Under the pieces are notes generated by a model. That model did not search any database. It was not told where the DNA came from and saw only the letters and a list, made by a program, of their open reading frames with translations. Positions 46,241 through 55,957 of a stretch of DNA of 64,000 nucleotides are shown here, piece by piece. Position 1 is the stretch's first letter; every line of letters starts with the position of its first letter. The translations under genes and the position numbers were made by a program. Where the stretch lies: positions 124,001-188,000 of the forward strand of contig NZ_MCGG01000008.1 of the NCBI RefSeq assembly GCF_001746755.1, in the 5' to 3' direction. The stretch is from Magnetovibrio blakemorei (GTDB lineage: Bacteria; Pseudomonadota; Alphaproteobacteria; Rhodospirillales; Magnetovibrionaceae).

Positions 46241-48067
46241 CTAAACGTCGCTCTGCTCTTCCTCTTCGATTAAGTCGATCACATCGGTCAGCGGTTCCAG
46301 CACCGCAGAAATGTCTTTGACTGAGGCGATTTGGGCACCGGGAAAGGCCTCCAAGACTTTTTGCACCAAGGGATCGCGCGCCGCATTTACCTTTTCAGCA
46401 GCGATTTCAGCTTGTTCTTGTTGCTGCAAGGTCGGCTGGCCGGGGGCGTTGGACACCGTCACCACCCAGCGCCGTCCGGTGTGGTCGTTGAGCATTTTTG
46501 ACAACCGCTGCGCCAAATCGCCGGGGGCGTGGTCGCCTGGGTGATATTCCATTTTACCGGGGCGGAAACTCACCAGGTGCACATTGGAAATCAAGTTGGC
46601 GTGCAAAATCATTTCGCCTAAGGATTCTGCCAACTCGACCACATGCTCAAAGGTTTGTGGATCGGGCAGTTGCAGTTCTGAAACGCTCAAAACTTGCGGT
46701 TCGGCTTGCGTTTGTGCACCTCCAGAACGCCCGGAATGCCCAGAAAGCATTGAGGTTGGGCTGTGAGTCACCGTTGGCGCACCGCTCGTGGTGCCCACGG
46801 CGGATCCGCTCATCGTGCCGCCACGGGATGTTCCACCACCGCCACCCTGAGGCGCCGCACCAAACCCAGGCGCATTTACCGGGGGGGGCGCGTCTTGCAA
46901 TTGTTTTAAGGCATCGGCAGGGCTGGGAAGCTCCAGGCCAAACATCAAGCGCACCAAAATCATTTCCGCCGCCTGCAAGGCGCTGGGGGCGGAGCGCACT
47001 TCGCTCAACCCTTTCAACAGCATTTGCCAGGCCCGGGTCAACGCCGCCATGCTTAAGCCACCGGCCATCTCCGTGCCGCGGGTGCGTTCCATTTCGGCGA
47101 CCCCGGGGGCTTCCGCCGCGCTGGGGGTGACCTTAATGCGGGTCAACCAATGCACCAATTCCAGCATGTCTTCCAGCACCTGGGCGGGGTCGGCGCCGCT
47201 GTCGTATTGGGACGCCAAAATGCCCAACGCCACTTCGACATCGCCCTTCATCACGGCGTCCAGCAAATCAAAGGTGCGCGCCCGGTCCGCCAAGCCCAAC
47301 ATATCGCGCACGGCGTCTTCACCCACTTCGCCTTGCGTGTGGGCGATGGCTTGGTCCAGCAACGACAAACCGTCACGTACCGAGCCGTCGGCGGCGCGTG
47401 AAATCAGCGACAGTGCGCCCTCAGAAACGCTGGCCCCTTCTTTTTCGACGATGCCTTTGAAGTGTGCGGACAAGGTGTCCATATCGATGCGACGCAGATC
47501 AAACCGCTGACAACGCGACAGCACCGTCACCGGGACCTTACGAATTTCGGTGGTGGCGAAGATGAATTTAACGTGCTCGGGCGGCTCTTCCAGCGTCTTC
47601 AACAGGGCGTTGAAGGCGTTCTTCGACAGCATGTGCACTTCATCGATGATGTAGACTTTGTAGCGTGCTGAAACCGGTTTGTAGCGCACCCCTTCGATGA
47701 TTTCGCGGATATCATCGACGCCGGTTCTGGACGCGGCGTCCATTTCCATCACATCGACGTGCCTGTCTTCGGCAATGGCCGTGCAGTTTTGGCACACCCC
47801 GCACGGCTCAGCGGTTTCGCCGCCTTGACCATCCGCACCGATGCAGTTGAGCGCGCGCGCAATGATCCGCGCGGTGGTGGTCTTGCCCACGCCCCGCACC
47901 CCGGTCAACATAAAGGCATGTGCGAGTCGACCCGATTGAATGGCATTGGTCAAGGTGCGCACCAGGGCGTTTTGACCGATCAGGGTGTGAAAGTCGGTGG
48001 GGCGGTATTTGCGCGCAAGGACCCGGTATTCTTCAACCGGGGCATCTGTCTTCGTTACGTTTGACAT
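46241..48067 (-). CDS. dnaX: DNA polymerase III subunits gamma and tau
   Basis: 608 residues. Clamp-loader ATPase: YRVLARKYRPTDFHTLIGQN, Walker A LTGVRGVGKTTTARI (near residue 56), a four-Cys zinc site ending CGVCQNC, VMEMDAASRTGVDDIREIIE, Walker B VYIIDEVHMLSKNAFNALLK, and sensor 1 KFIFATTEIRKVPVTVLSRC. Domain III ends about residue 380. A Gly/Ser/Thr-rich linker follows, then the tau tail that binds DnaB and the polymerase. No A-rich frameshift heptamer is seen; a run of eight C at 46881-46888 lies near the expected gamma end. In Caulobacter the short form arises by ClpXP cleavage, which may apply here. Confidence 0.97.
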   Translation of the reverse strand: MSNVTKTDAPVEEYRVLARKYRPTDFHTLIGQNALVRTLTNAIQSGRLAHAFMLTGVRGVGKTTTARIIARALNCIGADGQGGETAEPCGVCQNCTAIAEDRHVDVMEMDAASRTGVDDIREIIEGVRYKPVSARYKVYIIDEVHMLSKNAFNALLKTLEEPPEHVKFIFATTEIRKVPVTVLSRCQRFDLRRIDMDTLSAHFKGIVEKEGASVSEGALSLISRAADGSVRDGLSLLDQAIAHTQGEVGEDAVRDMLGLADRARTFDLLDAVMKGDVEVALGILASQYDSGADPAQVLEDMLELVHWLTRIKVTPSAAEAPGVAEMERTRGTEMAGGLSMAALTRAWQMLLKGLSEVRSAPSALQAAEMILVRLMFGLELPSPADALKQLQDAPPPVNAPGFGAAPQGGGGGTSRGGTMSGSAVGTTSGAPTVTHSPTSMLSGHSGRSGGAQTQAEPQVLSVSELQLPDPQTFEHVVELAESLGEMILHANLISNVHLVSFRPGKMEYHPGDHAPGDLAQRLSKMLNDHTGRRWVVTVSNAPGQPTLQQQEQAEIAAEKVNAARDPLVQKVLEAFPGAQIASVKDISAVLEPLTDVIDLIEEEEQSDV

Positions 48068-48102
48068 ATCGAAACAGCCCAGCCCCTGATGTGCGCTTAC
48101 CC

Positions 48103-48208
48103 AAAAAAAGAGGTGGGAGACCGGCAGCGACCCGTAGCGAAACTCGTTACGGCTGCTTCCTTCCGGACCTGACCGGGTTGGCGAGAACTTCGTCCGCGCC
48201 GATCTCCC
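48103..48208 (-). ncRNA. ffs: Signal recognition particle RNA (4.5S, small type)
   Basis: The minus strand carries the invariant core GGTCAGGTCCGGAAGGAAGC followed by AGCC, with the flanking helix closed by GGGAGA at the 5' end and TCTCCC at the 3' end. A run of seven T (48103-48109) ends it. It lies upstream of dnaX in the same direction, a common alphaproteobacterial arrangement. It pairs with Ffh to target membrane proteins. Confidence 0.96.
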
Positions 48209-48214
48209 GGGCGG

Positions 48215-48243
48215 AGTATATCAAGGCGACCCGGCCCCTGCAA
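48215..48243 (-). promoter_or_regulatory. Promoter of the SRP RNA
   Basis: On the minus strand TTGCAG (48238-48243) and TATACT (48215-48220) with a 17-base spacer. The predicted start at about 48208 coincides with the GGGAGA that opens the RNA helix, which supports both calls. Confidence 0.8.
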
Positions 48244-48325
48244 AGCCCATCGCAAAGTTTATTTTCCCCCATAAAAAATGGCGAAAAATGACTAAATATC
48301 AATGCATTGAAAGAATGAGGGAAAA

Positions 48326-48895
48326 TTATTTCGCGGCCAAACCGACGCGCGGCTCGACAATATGGAAGACCCCGGCGGTCAACTGACCGGGAATCAGCGC
48401 AAATCCGCTGTCAAACATTTCGTATCGGCCTTCCCAAACCGGAACAAAACGCAAGGTGACGGTGCTGCGGGGCGCAATGCGCACGCCGTTCACGCACCCC
48501 ATAGCCGGAGCATTGTCGCCAATTTGCACACTTTTGAGTGCGATGCCTTGTTTCATAAAGCTTGGCGCCCAAAGGCTGTGGGAAGACGGATCGGCGTTGG
48601 TGATGACCAGGGTATAAGGACGCCCTTGTTCAAAAGACATCACCATCGGGCGGTAATTGTTGTCGACAATCCGCACCCGGTTAGGTTGGACGGTGTCCCA
48701 ATCGACTTTTTCGATGATGTCCGCGCTGTCGCTCAAACAGTCTTCCAAAAACGCCGTGGATTGGCTGGCTGAGAATGTGGAGCACCCAGAAACCGCCAGC
48801 CCTGCCAGCAAGGCAACCGCACCCGTGCCCGGAATCCCAGGGATTCCGGAGGTCAGACGGCGCACAGCACTCAGGCTCAAAAACGGCAAATTCAT
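48326..48895 (-). CDS. Cupredoxin-like lipoprotein without a clear copper cysteine
   Basis: About 189 residues from ATG 48895 (48934 is an alternative ATG). The signal ends in the lipobox LAVSGC (C38), so it should be lipid-anchored. The mature domain is beta-rich and looks like a plastocyanin-type fold: VDNNYRPMVMSFEQGRPYTL, VITNADPSSHSLWAPSFM with a candidate His, IAPRSTVTLRFVPVWEGRYE and MFDSGFALIPGQL. The usual Cys-x-His-x-Met copper loop is missing. It may bind copper differently or only keep the fold. Function unknown. Confidence 0.65.
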   Translation of the reverse strand: MNLPFLSLSAVRRLTSGIPGIPGTGAVALLAGLAVSGCSTFSASQSTAFLEDCLSDSADIIEKVDWDTVQPNRVRIVDNNYRPMVMSFEQGRPYTLVITNADPSSHSLWAPSFMKQGIALKSVQIGDNAPAMGCVNGVRIAPRSTVTLRFVPVWEGRYEMFDSGFALIPGQLTAGVFHIVEPRVGLAAK

Positions 48896-49084
48896 AGATA
48901 TTTCAAACAACCTAACCAAACGCCCACACCCCATACGGGGCCAGAATCAAGGAAAATCAAGGATCATCATAGATTCGTCATTACACTAACAGGCACACGC
49001 CGTTCGTCCAAGCCGGAAAAGGCGCAAGCCATACAATTTATCAACCGTGTCTTAAGGCCTGTCCGTCCCACACAAACGCAACGC

Positions 49085-49387
49085 TCACTTCATTTTGCGT
49101 TCGGCCAAAACCCTTAACGCTTCGCGGCCTTTGTTATGCAGGTCTTCCATCACACCTTCTTTGCGCAGGTGAGCCTTCAGATCCAACAACGCGCCCAGCA
49201 ACGTTGCGTCATCAAGGGTGTTAAAACCCGTCATCCGCAGCAATTTCAACGGATCTTGAGACGGATCCATGTTTTGAAACGCCAATTTGTCTTGTTCACG
49301 CTTAAGCATGCCGACAATTTCCCATTCGAAAAAATTTATGCTCGGGTCGTCTTTACGACCGCAACGCCTCCCCTGAAATAGAGCCAT
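49085..49387 (-). CDS. Small hypothetical protein downstream of pheA
   Basis: 100 residues. The text after about residue 27 (MLKREQDKLAFQNMDPSQDP, LKLLRMTGFNTLDDATLLGA) is helical and acidic/basic mixed; no motif known to me. The start is uncertain: ATG 49387 has AGAGG directly before it, and an internal ATG at 49309 is possible. It is on the same strand as kdsB-pheA, 53 bases after pheA, and may be the last gene of that transcript. Confidence 0.5.
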   Translation of the reverse strand: MALFQGRRCGRKDDPSINFFEWEIVGMLKREQDKLAFQNMDPSQDPLKLLRMTGFNTLDDATLLGALLDLKAHLRKEGVMEDLHNKGREALRVLAERKMK

Positions 49388-49440
49388 CCTCTGCCCGAAT
49401 GCAAGAAGAAAGCTGGGGGCGGGGCCTAAATTAACGCCCC

Positions 49441-50289
49441 TTAGCCAATCTCATCGCGCGCCACGGCTGCAGGATAGGTGCCCATAATTTTCACTTCATG
49501 GGTGAAAAAATGCAGTTCTTTGAAAGCCAGTTGCATGGCCCGCTCGTCGGGATGACCTTCGACCTCGGCGTAAAACTGCGCGGCCTGGAAGCTGCCGTCG
49601 ATGATATAGCTTTCCAGCTTGGTCATGTTCACCCCATTGGTGGCAAAACCGCCAAGCGCTTTGTACAAGGCCGCCGGAATGCTTTGCACCCGAAACACAA
49701 AGCTGGTCACGACTTTGCCTTCGCCGAGAGGCGGCATCACCGCGTCGTTGGCCATGATGAGAAAACGCGTGGTGTTGTGTTCGGCATCTTCAATGTTGGC
49801 GCGCAGGTCTTCCAGGCCATAAATTTCACCCGCCAGCTTGGACGCGATGGCCCCTTGGCTGGGGTCGCCCAAATCGCGAATCATATGCGCCGCGCCCGCC
49901 GTGTCGGCATGAACCACCGGCTTCAGGCCCAGTTCCTTAATCACCGTGCGACATTGGTTGAGCGCATGCACGTGGCTGTGCACATGGGTCAAGTCTTCGA
50001 CCTTCGAGCCTTTGACGGCCAACAGATGGTGATCGATGCGTTGAAAGTGCTCGCCAATGATATGCAGGCCGGAATTGGGTAAAAGGTGGTGAATGTCCGC
50101 CACCCGTCCTGCGACCGAATTGTCGATGGGGATCATCGCCAAACGCGCTTTGCCCCCCCGCACAGCCGCAAAGGCGTCTTCAAACGTGTAGCACGCCAGG
50201 GTCTCCATATTTGGATACACGGCGCGGCACGCCATGTCCGAATTGGCCCCCGGTTCTCCTTGAAAGGCGATGATGTTTTCACTGCTCAT
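49441..50289 (-). CDS. pheA: Prephenate dehydratase
   Basis: 282 residues, the single-function form without chorismate mutase. It converts prephenate to phenylpyruvate for phenylalanine. Motifs: [70 protein letters not shown] and [13 protein letters not shown] with the catalytic TRF. A C-terminal ACT domain holds [11 protein letters not shown], the phenylalanine-sensing site. The ATG overlaps the kdsB stop (ATGA). Confidence 0.97.
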   Translation of the reverse strand: MSSENIIAFQGEPGANSDMACRAVYPNMETLACYTFEDAFAAVRGGKARLAMIPIDNSVAGRVADIHHLLPNSGLHIIGEHFQRIDHHLLAVKGSKVEDLTHVHSHVHALNQCRTVIKELGLKPVVHADTAGAAHMIRDLGDPSQGAIASKLAGEIYGLEDLRANIEDAEHNTTRFLIMANDAVMPPLGEGKVVTSFVFRVQSIPAALYKALGGFATNGVNMTKLESYIIDGSFQAAQFYAEVEGHPDERAMQLAFKELHFFTHEVKIMGTYPAAVARDEIG

Positions 50290-51035
50290 AGCTTGCTCTC
50301 TTTCGCCTTCAAAATGATTCTGGCGCGCTCTAAATCTTCGGGTGTATCCACGCCGAACGGGACGGTGTCTACACGCACCGCATCAATACGCATTCCGTTT
50401 TCAAGGGCGCGCAGCTGCTCTAGCTTCTCGCGCATTTCCAAAATGCCCGGGGCCAAGCTGACAAAGCGTTCCAGGGCTGCGCGGCGATAGGCGTAGATGC
50501 CGATGTGATGATACAGCGGACCGTCGCCATAAGGCACCTGAGAGCGCGAAAAATACAACGCCCGGCCCATATCCTGGCCTTCTTTAAAACCCACCACAGC
50601 CTTCACCACGTTGGGGTTGGTGCGTTCTGCATCGTCTTCGATTTCGGCCACCAAGGTGGCGATGTCAACGGCCGGATCCATGAGCGGGCGGACGCAGGCC
50701 TGCACCACCAAGGGGTCCAACACCGGCAAATCGCCTTGCAGATTGACGATGGCGTCATGATCGCCCTTTGGATCGACGCTTTGCAGGGCCTCAAAAATCC
50801 GATCCGATCCCGACGGGTGATTTGGGTCGGTCAGCACCGCGCGTCCGCCCGCCGCTTCGATCGCAGCTTTGATTTCCAGTTCCGCACAGGCCACGACGAC
50901 CGGACCGATGGCGGCTTCTTCGGCGCGCCGCAACACGTGCACAATCATCGCCAGCCCGCCGATATCGGCCAAGGGCTTGCCCGGTAGTCGCGTAGACGCC
51001 ATCCGCGCGGGAATGATCACGATGGGATTCAACAT
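50286..51035 (-). CDS. kdsB: CMP-KDO synthetase
   Basis: About 249 residues from ATG 51035. It activates KDO with CTP for lipopolysaccharide inner core. Motifs: [20 protein letters not shown] (nucleotide loop), [62 protein letters not shown] and [13 protein letters not shown]. It is translationally coupled with pheA, as in many alphaproteobacteria, and divergent from a cytochrome c gene. Confidence 0.97.
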   Translation of the reverse strand: MLNPIVIIPARMASTRLPGKPLADIGGLAMIVHVLRRAEEAAIGPVVVACAELEIKAAIEAAGGRAVLTDPNHPSGSDRIFEALQSVDPKGDHDAIVNLQGDLPVLDPLVVQACVRPLMDPAVDIATLVAEIEDDAERTNPNVVKAVVGFKEGQDMGRALYFSRSQVPYGDGPLYHHIGIYAYRRAALERFVSLAPGILEMREKLEQLRALENGMRIDAVRVDTVPFGVDTPEDLERARIILKAKESKL

Positions 51036-51248
51036 CAAAATGCACCTGCAAATCTATACTTTTCAAACGGGTCTATGTCGCGCCCCCACACGAGACCATA
51101 TCCGTCGGCCCCATTCAAGGCCCCGCTTTTAAGGCCTTATAAGACGCCAAGGCTATCCTTGTCATGCATTGTCTTACCATTGCGATGCAAGCACACTTGC
51201 GTGTACAGTCATAAACGCCTTTCCTCACGTTCAAGGACACATTTTTTC

Positions 51249-51830
51249 ATGTTCAGAGACCTGATTGCTGCCATCCTCTTCACCATCGCCGCATTGGCGG
51301 TCATCAATTTTGTGGGGGACTTCGCCTTTACGACGACGCAGACTCAAAATGAAGAGCGAACGATGGAAGCTTCAGCCCCGGAACCCGAAGCTGAAGCTCA
51401 GCCTGCTGCTGAAGCCCAACCCGATGCAGAAGCCCAGACTGCTGTTGTGCCCGAAAGCCCTGCGGAACCGGAACCCGCCGCCGTAGAGGCTCCGGCCCCC
51501 CAAGCCTCGGCCTTAGAGGGCGATGCTGACAAAGGCCACAGCCTATTTCGTAAAAAATGCATGGTCTGCCACACCATCGCCAAGGGCGACAAAGACCGCA
51601 CGGGCCCCAATTTATGGTCAATTGTGGGCCGCGAGCGGGCCAGTTCCAAGACCTTCAATTATTCAAATACCCTGAAAATGCGCGGAGGAACCTGGAACGA
51701 AGCGGACATCAGTTCCTTCATTGCCGGTCCGCGCAGTTTTATTCCCGACACCAAAATGACCTTTGCCGGGCTTAAAAACGCTGAAGACCGTGCCGATATC
51801 ATCGCTTATTTAAAGACCCAAACGGATTGA
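51249..51830 (+). CDS. cycM: Membrane-anchored cytochrome c (CycM-like)
   Basis: About 193 residues from ATG 51249. An N-terminal anchor helix (residues 3-25), then a long Ala/Pro/Glu-rich linker (about 40-90), then a class I cytochrome c domain with CMVCH (C104, C107, H108), TGPNLWSIVGRERA, FNYSNTLKMRGGTWNEADIS and TKMTFAGLKNAEDRADIIAY with the axial Met in TKMTF. This is the CycM/c552 plan, a tethered carrier between the bc1 complex and the aa3 oxidase. It stands before kdsB-pheA divergently, a conserved alphaproteobacterial neighbourhood, and eight bases before hisN. Confidence 0.9.
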   Translation: MFRDLIAAILFTIAALAVINFVGDFAFTTTQTQNEERTMEASAPEPEAEAQPAAEAQPDAEAQTAVVPESPAEPEPAAVEAPAPQASALEGDADKGHSLFRKKCMVCHTIAKGDKDRTGPNLWSIVGRERASSKTFNYSNTLKMRGGTWNEADISSFIAGPRSFIPDTKMTFAGLKNAEDRADIIAYLKTQTD

Positions 51831-51837
51831 CCCTTCC

Positions 51838-52611
51838 ATGACTGAATTTTCTGACTTTAAGGACTTGGCCGTCCGTCTGGCCGATGCCGCGCGCCCTGAA
51901 ATTTTAAGCCGCTTTCGCACCGGCATCGCCATTGATGCCAAGTCAGATGCCTCGCCGGTGACCGAAGCCGACCGCACCGCGGAACGGGTCATGCGCACGC
52001 TGATCAATGAACGCTTTCCCAGCCACGGCATCTTGGGCGAAGAATATGGCAGCGAAAACATCGACGCCGAATACGTCTGGGTGCTGGACCCCATCGACGG
52101 CACCAATTCGTTTGTCACTGGCAAGCCGTTGTTCGGCACGCTGATCGCGCTGTGTCAAAACGGTGTGCCCATTGTCGGCCTGATCGACGCGCCGGGGGTC
52201 GATGAACGGTGGATCGGCGTCAAAGGTCAAGCGACTTTGCACAATGGCCAAGCGGTCACCACGCGCCGCCTCAAAGCCTTGGACCAAGCCTGGCTTTACG
52301 CCACCACGCCAGCCATGTTCGTGGGTGAAAACAAGGCCGCATTCGAACGACTGTCGGCCAGCGTCTGGCGCACGGTGTACGGCGGCGATTGTTATGCCTA
52401 CGGTCTTCTGGCGTCCGGTCATGTGGATTTGGTTTGCGAAGCCAGCCTGGGAACCTACGACTTTGCCGCTTTGGTGCCGGTTATCGAAGGAGCGGGCGGC
52501 ATCATCACAGATTGGCACGGTGCGCCGTTAACGTTACAAAGTGAAGGGCGCGTGCTTGCGGCTGGTGACAAAAGTCAGCATCAAGTCGCGCTTAAACAGC
52601 TCAAAAGGTAG
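51838..52611 (+). CDS. hisN: Histidinol-phosphatase, inositol monophosphatase family
   Basis: 257 residues. Metal-binding motifs of the family: SPVTEADRTAERVMR, ILGEEYGSEN (metal Glu), WVLDPIDGTNSFVTGKPLFG (Asp ligands), and VCEASLGTYDFAALVPVIEG with the C-terminal Asp. The HisN subgroup hydrolyses histidinol phosphate in histidine synthesis in alphaproteobacteria; a general inositol or sugar phosphatase is the alternative. Eight bases after cycM, probably read through. Confidence 0.88.
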   Translation: MTEFSDFKDLAVRLADAARPEILSRFRTGIAIDAKSDASPVTEADRTAERVMRTLINERFPSHGILGEEYGSENIDAEYVWVLDPIDGTNSFVTGKPLFGTLIALCQNGVPIVGLIDAPGVDERWIGVKGQATLHNGQAVTTRRLKALDQAWLYATTPAMFVGENKAAFERLSASVWRTVYGGDCYAYGLLASGHVDLVCEASLGTYDFAALVPVIEGAGGIITDWHGAPLTLQSEGRVLAAGDKSQHQVALKQLKR

Positions 52612-52655
52612 TCCTCTCCACCCCCCAGATTAAGAAAACCTGATAAAGAAAAGAC

Positions 52656-53951
52656 GTGACGAATTCACTTCCCCCCACCTGCAATTCGGAACTGTTGCGC
52701 GCCATATCCAATATGGTGGGCGTGCTCAAAGAAGGACGCCTCATTGACATCAATCCCGCCGGAGTCTCTATGTTGGGGGCAGACACTCCAGACGCCGTCT
52801 TGGGCCATGAACTGGCCGAATTCATACACGCCGACTATGCTGACTTGATTGCACTCGGCATCGATGCCTTTGCCGAAGAAGAAACCGGCGTACCGCTGAA
52901 GCTACGCCCCATAAACGCCATGCCCATCGACGTGTTGATGCTGGTGCGCGAACTGACGCAAATCCCCGATGACCAGGGCGTGCCGTCTTACATGGTGGAA
53001 TGTCGCGACATCTCCAATTACATCCGCGCCTCCGAAGATGCCCGCAGACGTGAGCAACGGCTCGCCAATGTGCTGGGTACGGTGCGCGACGCCATCATCA
53101 CCATTGATCAAAAAGGCAATGTACAATCCATCAACGCGGCCGGAGAACGCATGTTTGGCTACCCCAAAAACCAAGTCTTGGGGCAAAATGTCAAGATGCT
53201 GATGCCCAGCCACTACGCCGATCACCATGACCACCACCTTCACGCCTATGTCACCCAAGGCAATGCTCTCAGCCTTGAAAATTCGCGAGAACTCGAAGGC
53301 CAGCACGCCAACGGCGCGGTTTTCCCCATTGAACTGACGGTCACCGAAATGAAGGAAGGCAATCAGCGGCTGTTTACCGGCGTTATCCGCGACATCACTG
53401 AGCGCAAAAAAGCCCAAGACAAAATCAAGCACATGGCGCACCACGATGCCCTGACCCAACTGCCCAACCGCAATCTGTATATCGAACGCGTTGAACGCGC
53501 GATTGTCCGGGCCGAACGCTCCGGCAAGCCTTTGGCCATATTGTTTGTCGATTTGGACAAATTCAAACCCATCAATGATGAACTGGGTCACGAAGCGGGT
53601 GATGCCGTGCTGAAAGCGGTGGCGGAACGGATGCTGACCTGTGTGCGCTTGTCAGACACCGTGGCGCGCTTTGGCGGTGACGAATTCGTCGCCATCTTGG
53701 AAAACTTGGACCATGCCGACAGCGCTGCCGTGGTGGCGCAAAAAGTCATCTCTCGATTGCTCGAACCCATCCCGGTGGCCGATGGAAAACTAGCTTCTGT
53801 CGGGGCCTCAATTGGCATCAGCATTTTTCCCGAAGACGGCAAAACTCTGGACGAACTGGCCCATGCGGCAGACCAAGCCATGTATGCGGTCAAAGAAAGC
53901 GGACGCAATAACTTCAAATTTTACAGAGAAGTCAAATCAAAGTCCGCCTAA
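52656..53951 (+). CDS. PAS-PAS-GGDEF diguanylate cyclase
   Basis: 431 residues from a GTG start; no membrane segment. Two PAS domains: residues 10-120 (LLRAISNMVGVLKEGRLIDI) and 130-250 (AIITIDQKGNVQSINAAGER, PIELTVTEMKEGNQRLFTGV, IRDITERKKAQ). The GGDEF domain at about 260-425 has HHDALTQLPNRNLYIERVER, FVDLDKFKPINDELGHEAGD and ARFGGDEFVAIL. An inhibitory RLSD site stands five residues before GGDEF. It should make c-di-GMP under feedback control, with input from a soluble signal or cofactor. Confidence 0.93.
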   Translation: MTNSLPPTCNSELLRAISNMVGVLKEGRLIDINPAGVSMLGADTPDAVLGHELAEFIHADYADLIALGIDAFAEEETGVPLKLRPINAMPIDVLMLVRELTQIPDDQGVPSYMVECRDISNYIRASEDARRREQRLANVLGTVRDAIITIDQKGNVQSINAAGERMFGYPKNQVLGQNVKMLMPSHYADHHDHHLHAYVTQGNALSLENSRELEGQHANGAVFPIELTVTEMKEGNQRLFTGVIRDITERKKAQDKIKHMAHHDALTQLPNRNLYIERVERAIVRAERSGKPLAILFVDLDKFKPINDELGHEAGDAVLKAVAERMLTCVRLSDTVARFGGDEFVAILENLDHADSAAVVAQKVISRLLEPIPVADGKLASVGASIGISIFPEDGKTLDELAHAADQAMYAVKESGRNNFKFYREVKSKSA

Positions 53952-54069
53952 AATCCGTAACAACTCCTTGATCCGGCCACAATCAACGGGCACATTCAAC
54001 CGATTAAGCCCACGAACTGAGCCCGCAAACTTAAGTACGTAAACTGGCACCATTTTATCGGAAGCTTCC

Positions 54070-55935
54070 ATGCTGAACTTGAAGACCGCCACCCTTTTGA
54101 CAGCCGCCGTGCTCTTAAGCCCGATTTTTACAGCGCCCAAAAGCTTGGCCGAAGACACCAAGCCCGTCCACGCCTCCGCCCCCATGCGTATGCACGCCAT
54201 CGCCATGCACGGGGCACCGAAGTACGGCCCGGACTTCACCCACTTTGACTACGTCAATCCCAACGCCCCCATAGGCGGCACCATCCGCCAGGGCAGCCAG
54301 GGCAGCTTTGACAGTTTCAACGGATTTATTTCCAAGGGCGAAGTTGTGGACGGCATCGGCAACATTTACGACAGCTTACTGTCGCCTTCCGCCGATGAAG
54401 CCTTTACCGAATACGGCCTGTTGGCCGAAAGCCTGGAAGTGCCCGAAGACCGTTCATGGATCACCTTTCACCTGCGCCCCCAAGCCAAGTGGCACGACGG
54501 CCAACCGATCACTGCGGACGACGTCAAATGGACATTCGAAACCTTGATCGCCAAAGGCGCTCCCAGCTTTCGCTATTATTACGCCGATGTGGACAAAGTG
54601 GAGGCGCTGGACCCGCTCTCCGTCAAGTTCACTTTCAAGAGCAACGAAAACCGCGAACTGCCGTTGATTCTGGGTCAGATGGCGATTTTACCCAAACACT
54701 ACTGGGCCACCCGCGACTTCGAAAAAACCACCTTGGAGCCGCCCTTGGGATCGGGACCTTACAAGGTCGGCACATTTGAAACGGGACGCTCCATCACCTA
54801 TGATCGTGTCCCCGATTATTGGGGTCGCGATTTGGCGGTCAATGTTGGGCAGAATAACTTTGCCGAACTGCGTTACGAATATTTTCGCGACGCCTCCATT
54901 TTGGTCGAAGCCTTTAAAGGGGGCGCGATTGATTTTCGCAACGAAAACACATCCAAAATCTGGGCCACATCCTATGACATGCCCGAAGTTAAAAACGGTC
55001 AGCTGATCAAAGAAACCGTCAGCCATCATCGTCCCCAAGGCATGCAAGGTTTTGTGTTCAACACCCGCCGCGACATGTTCAAAGACCCCCGCGTACGCAG
55101 CGCACTGGGCTATGCTTTGGATTTTGAATGGTCCAACAAAAATCTGTTTTATGGGCAGTACACTCGCACCCGCAGCTATTTCGACAACTCCGAATTGGCA
55201 GCAACCGGATTACCCGGTGCCGACGAATTGAAGATATTGGACCCTTACCGGGGCAGCATCCCCGACGAAGTCTTCACCAAAGAATACCACCCGCCCACCA
55301 CCAACGGCGATGGCCGCATTCGCGACAATCTCAGAGCCGCCGATTTGTTATTGAAGGACGCGGGCTGGGTGATCCAGGACAAACGTCGGGTGAACGAAAA
55401 AACCGGCGAAGTTTTCTCGTTTGAAATCATTTTGATCCAACCCGCATTCGAACGCATCGTTTTACCGTTCACCAAAAACCTGGAACGGTTGGGCATCGAC
55501 GCCCGTGTGCGCACCATCGACACCGCGCAATATATTGAACGCATCCGCAGCTTTGATTTTGACATGATGGTGTCCAGCTGGGGACAGTCCATGTCGCCAG
55601 GCAATGAGCAGTTGGGTTTTTGGGGTTCCGCCGCCGCCGATACCGAGGGCAGCAGCAACTATGCCGGCATCAAAGATCCGGTGGTGGATGACTTGGTGAA
55701 AAAAATCATTGCCGCGCCGGACCGGGAATCCCTGGTCACGCGTGTGCATGCCCTGGACCGGGTGTTGCAGTGGGGATACTACGTCATTCCCCATTGGCAT
55801 ATTCCTTATGATCGGCTGATCTATTGGAACAAATTCACCCGCCCCGAAACAGTGCCCATGAAGGGTACCCAGATTGGCACGTGGTGGTACGATGAAGCGA
55901 AAGCCGCCAAACTCAACACCTCTCGTGGTCAGTAA
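54070..55935 (+). CDS. yejA: Peptide ABC transporter substrate-binding protein, YejA-like
   Basis: 621 residues with GGAAG before the ATG. Signal peptide at 1-28. The family 5 solute-binding layout: MHAIAMHGAPKYGPDFTHFD, VNPNAPIGGTIRQGSQGSFD, YDSLLSPSADEAFTEYGLLA, WITFHLRPQAKWHDGQPITA and DDVKWTFETLIAKGAPSFRY. It captures peptides in the periplasm for YejBEF. Relatives import microcin C and other modified peptides. First gene of a tight five-gene operon. Confidence 0.94.
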   Translation: MLNLKTATLLTAAVLLSPIFTAPKSLAEDTKPVHASAPMRMHAIAMHGAPKYGPDFTHFDYVNPNAPIGGTIRQGSQGSFDSFNGFISKGEVVDGIGNIYDSLLSPSADEAFTEYGLLAESLEVPEDRSWITFHLRPQAKWHDGQPITADDVKWTFETLIAKGAPSFRYYYADVDKVEALDPLSVKFTFKSNENRELPLILGQMAILPKHYWATRDFEKTTLEPPLGSGPYKVGTFETGRSITYDRVPDYWGRDLAVNVGQNNFAELRYEYFRDASILVEAFKGGAIDFRNENTSKIWATSYDMPEVKNGQLIKETVSHHRPQGMQGFVFNTRRDMFKDPRVRSALGYALDFEWSNKNLFYGQYTRTRSYFDNSELAATGLPGADELKILDPYRGSIPDEVFTKEYHPPTTNGDGRIRDNLRAADLLLKDAGWVIQDKRRVNEKTGEVFSFEIILIQPAFERIVLPFTKNLERLGIDARVRTIDTAQYIERIRSFDFDMMVSSWGQSMSPGNEQLGFWGSAAADTEGSSNYAGIKDPVVDDLVKKIIAAPDRESLVTRVHALDRVLQWGYYVIPHWHIPYDRLIYWNKFTRPETVPMKGTQIGTWWYDEAKAAKLNTSRGQ

Positions 55936-55957
55936 ATCAGGAAACGATTAAACCCTC

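Noticed and set aside
46498-47130. Open frame of 210 codons opposite dnaX
   Set aside because: Arg/Pro/Ser-rich low-complexity translation lying entirely within dnaX; no domain seen.
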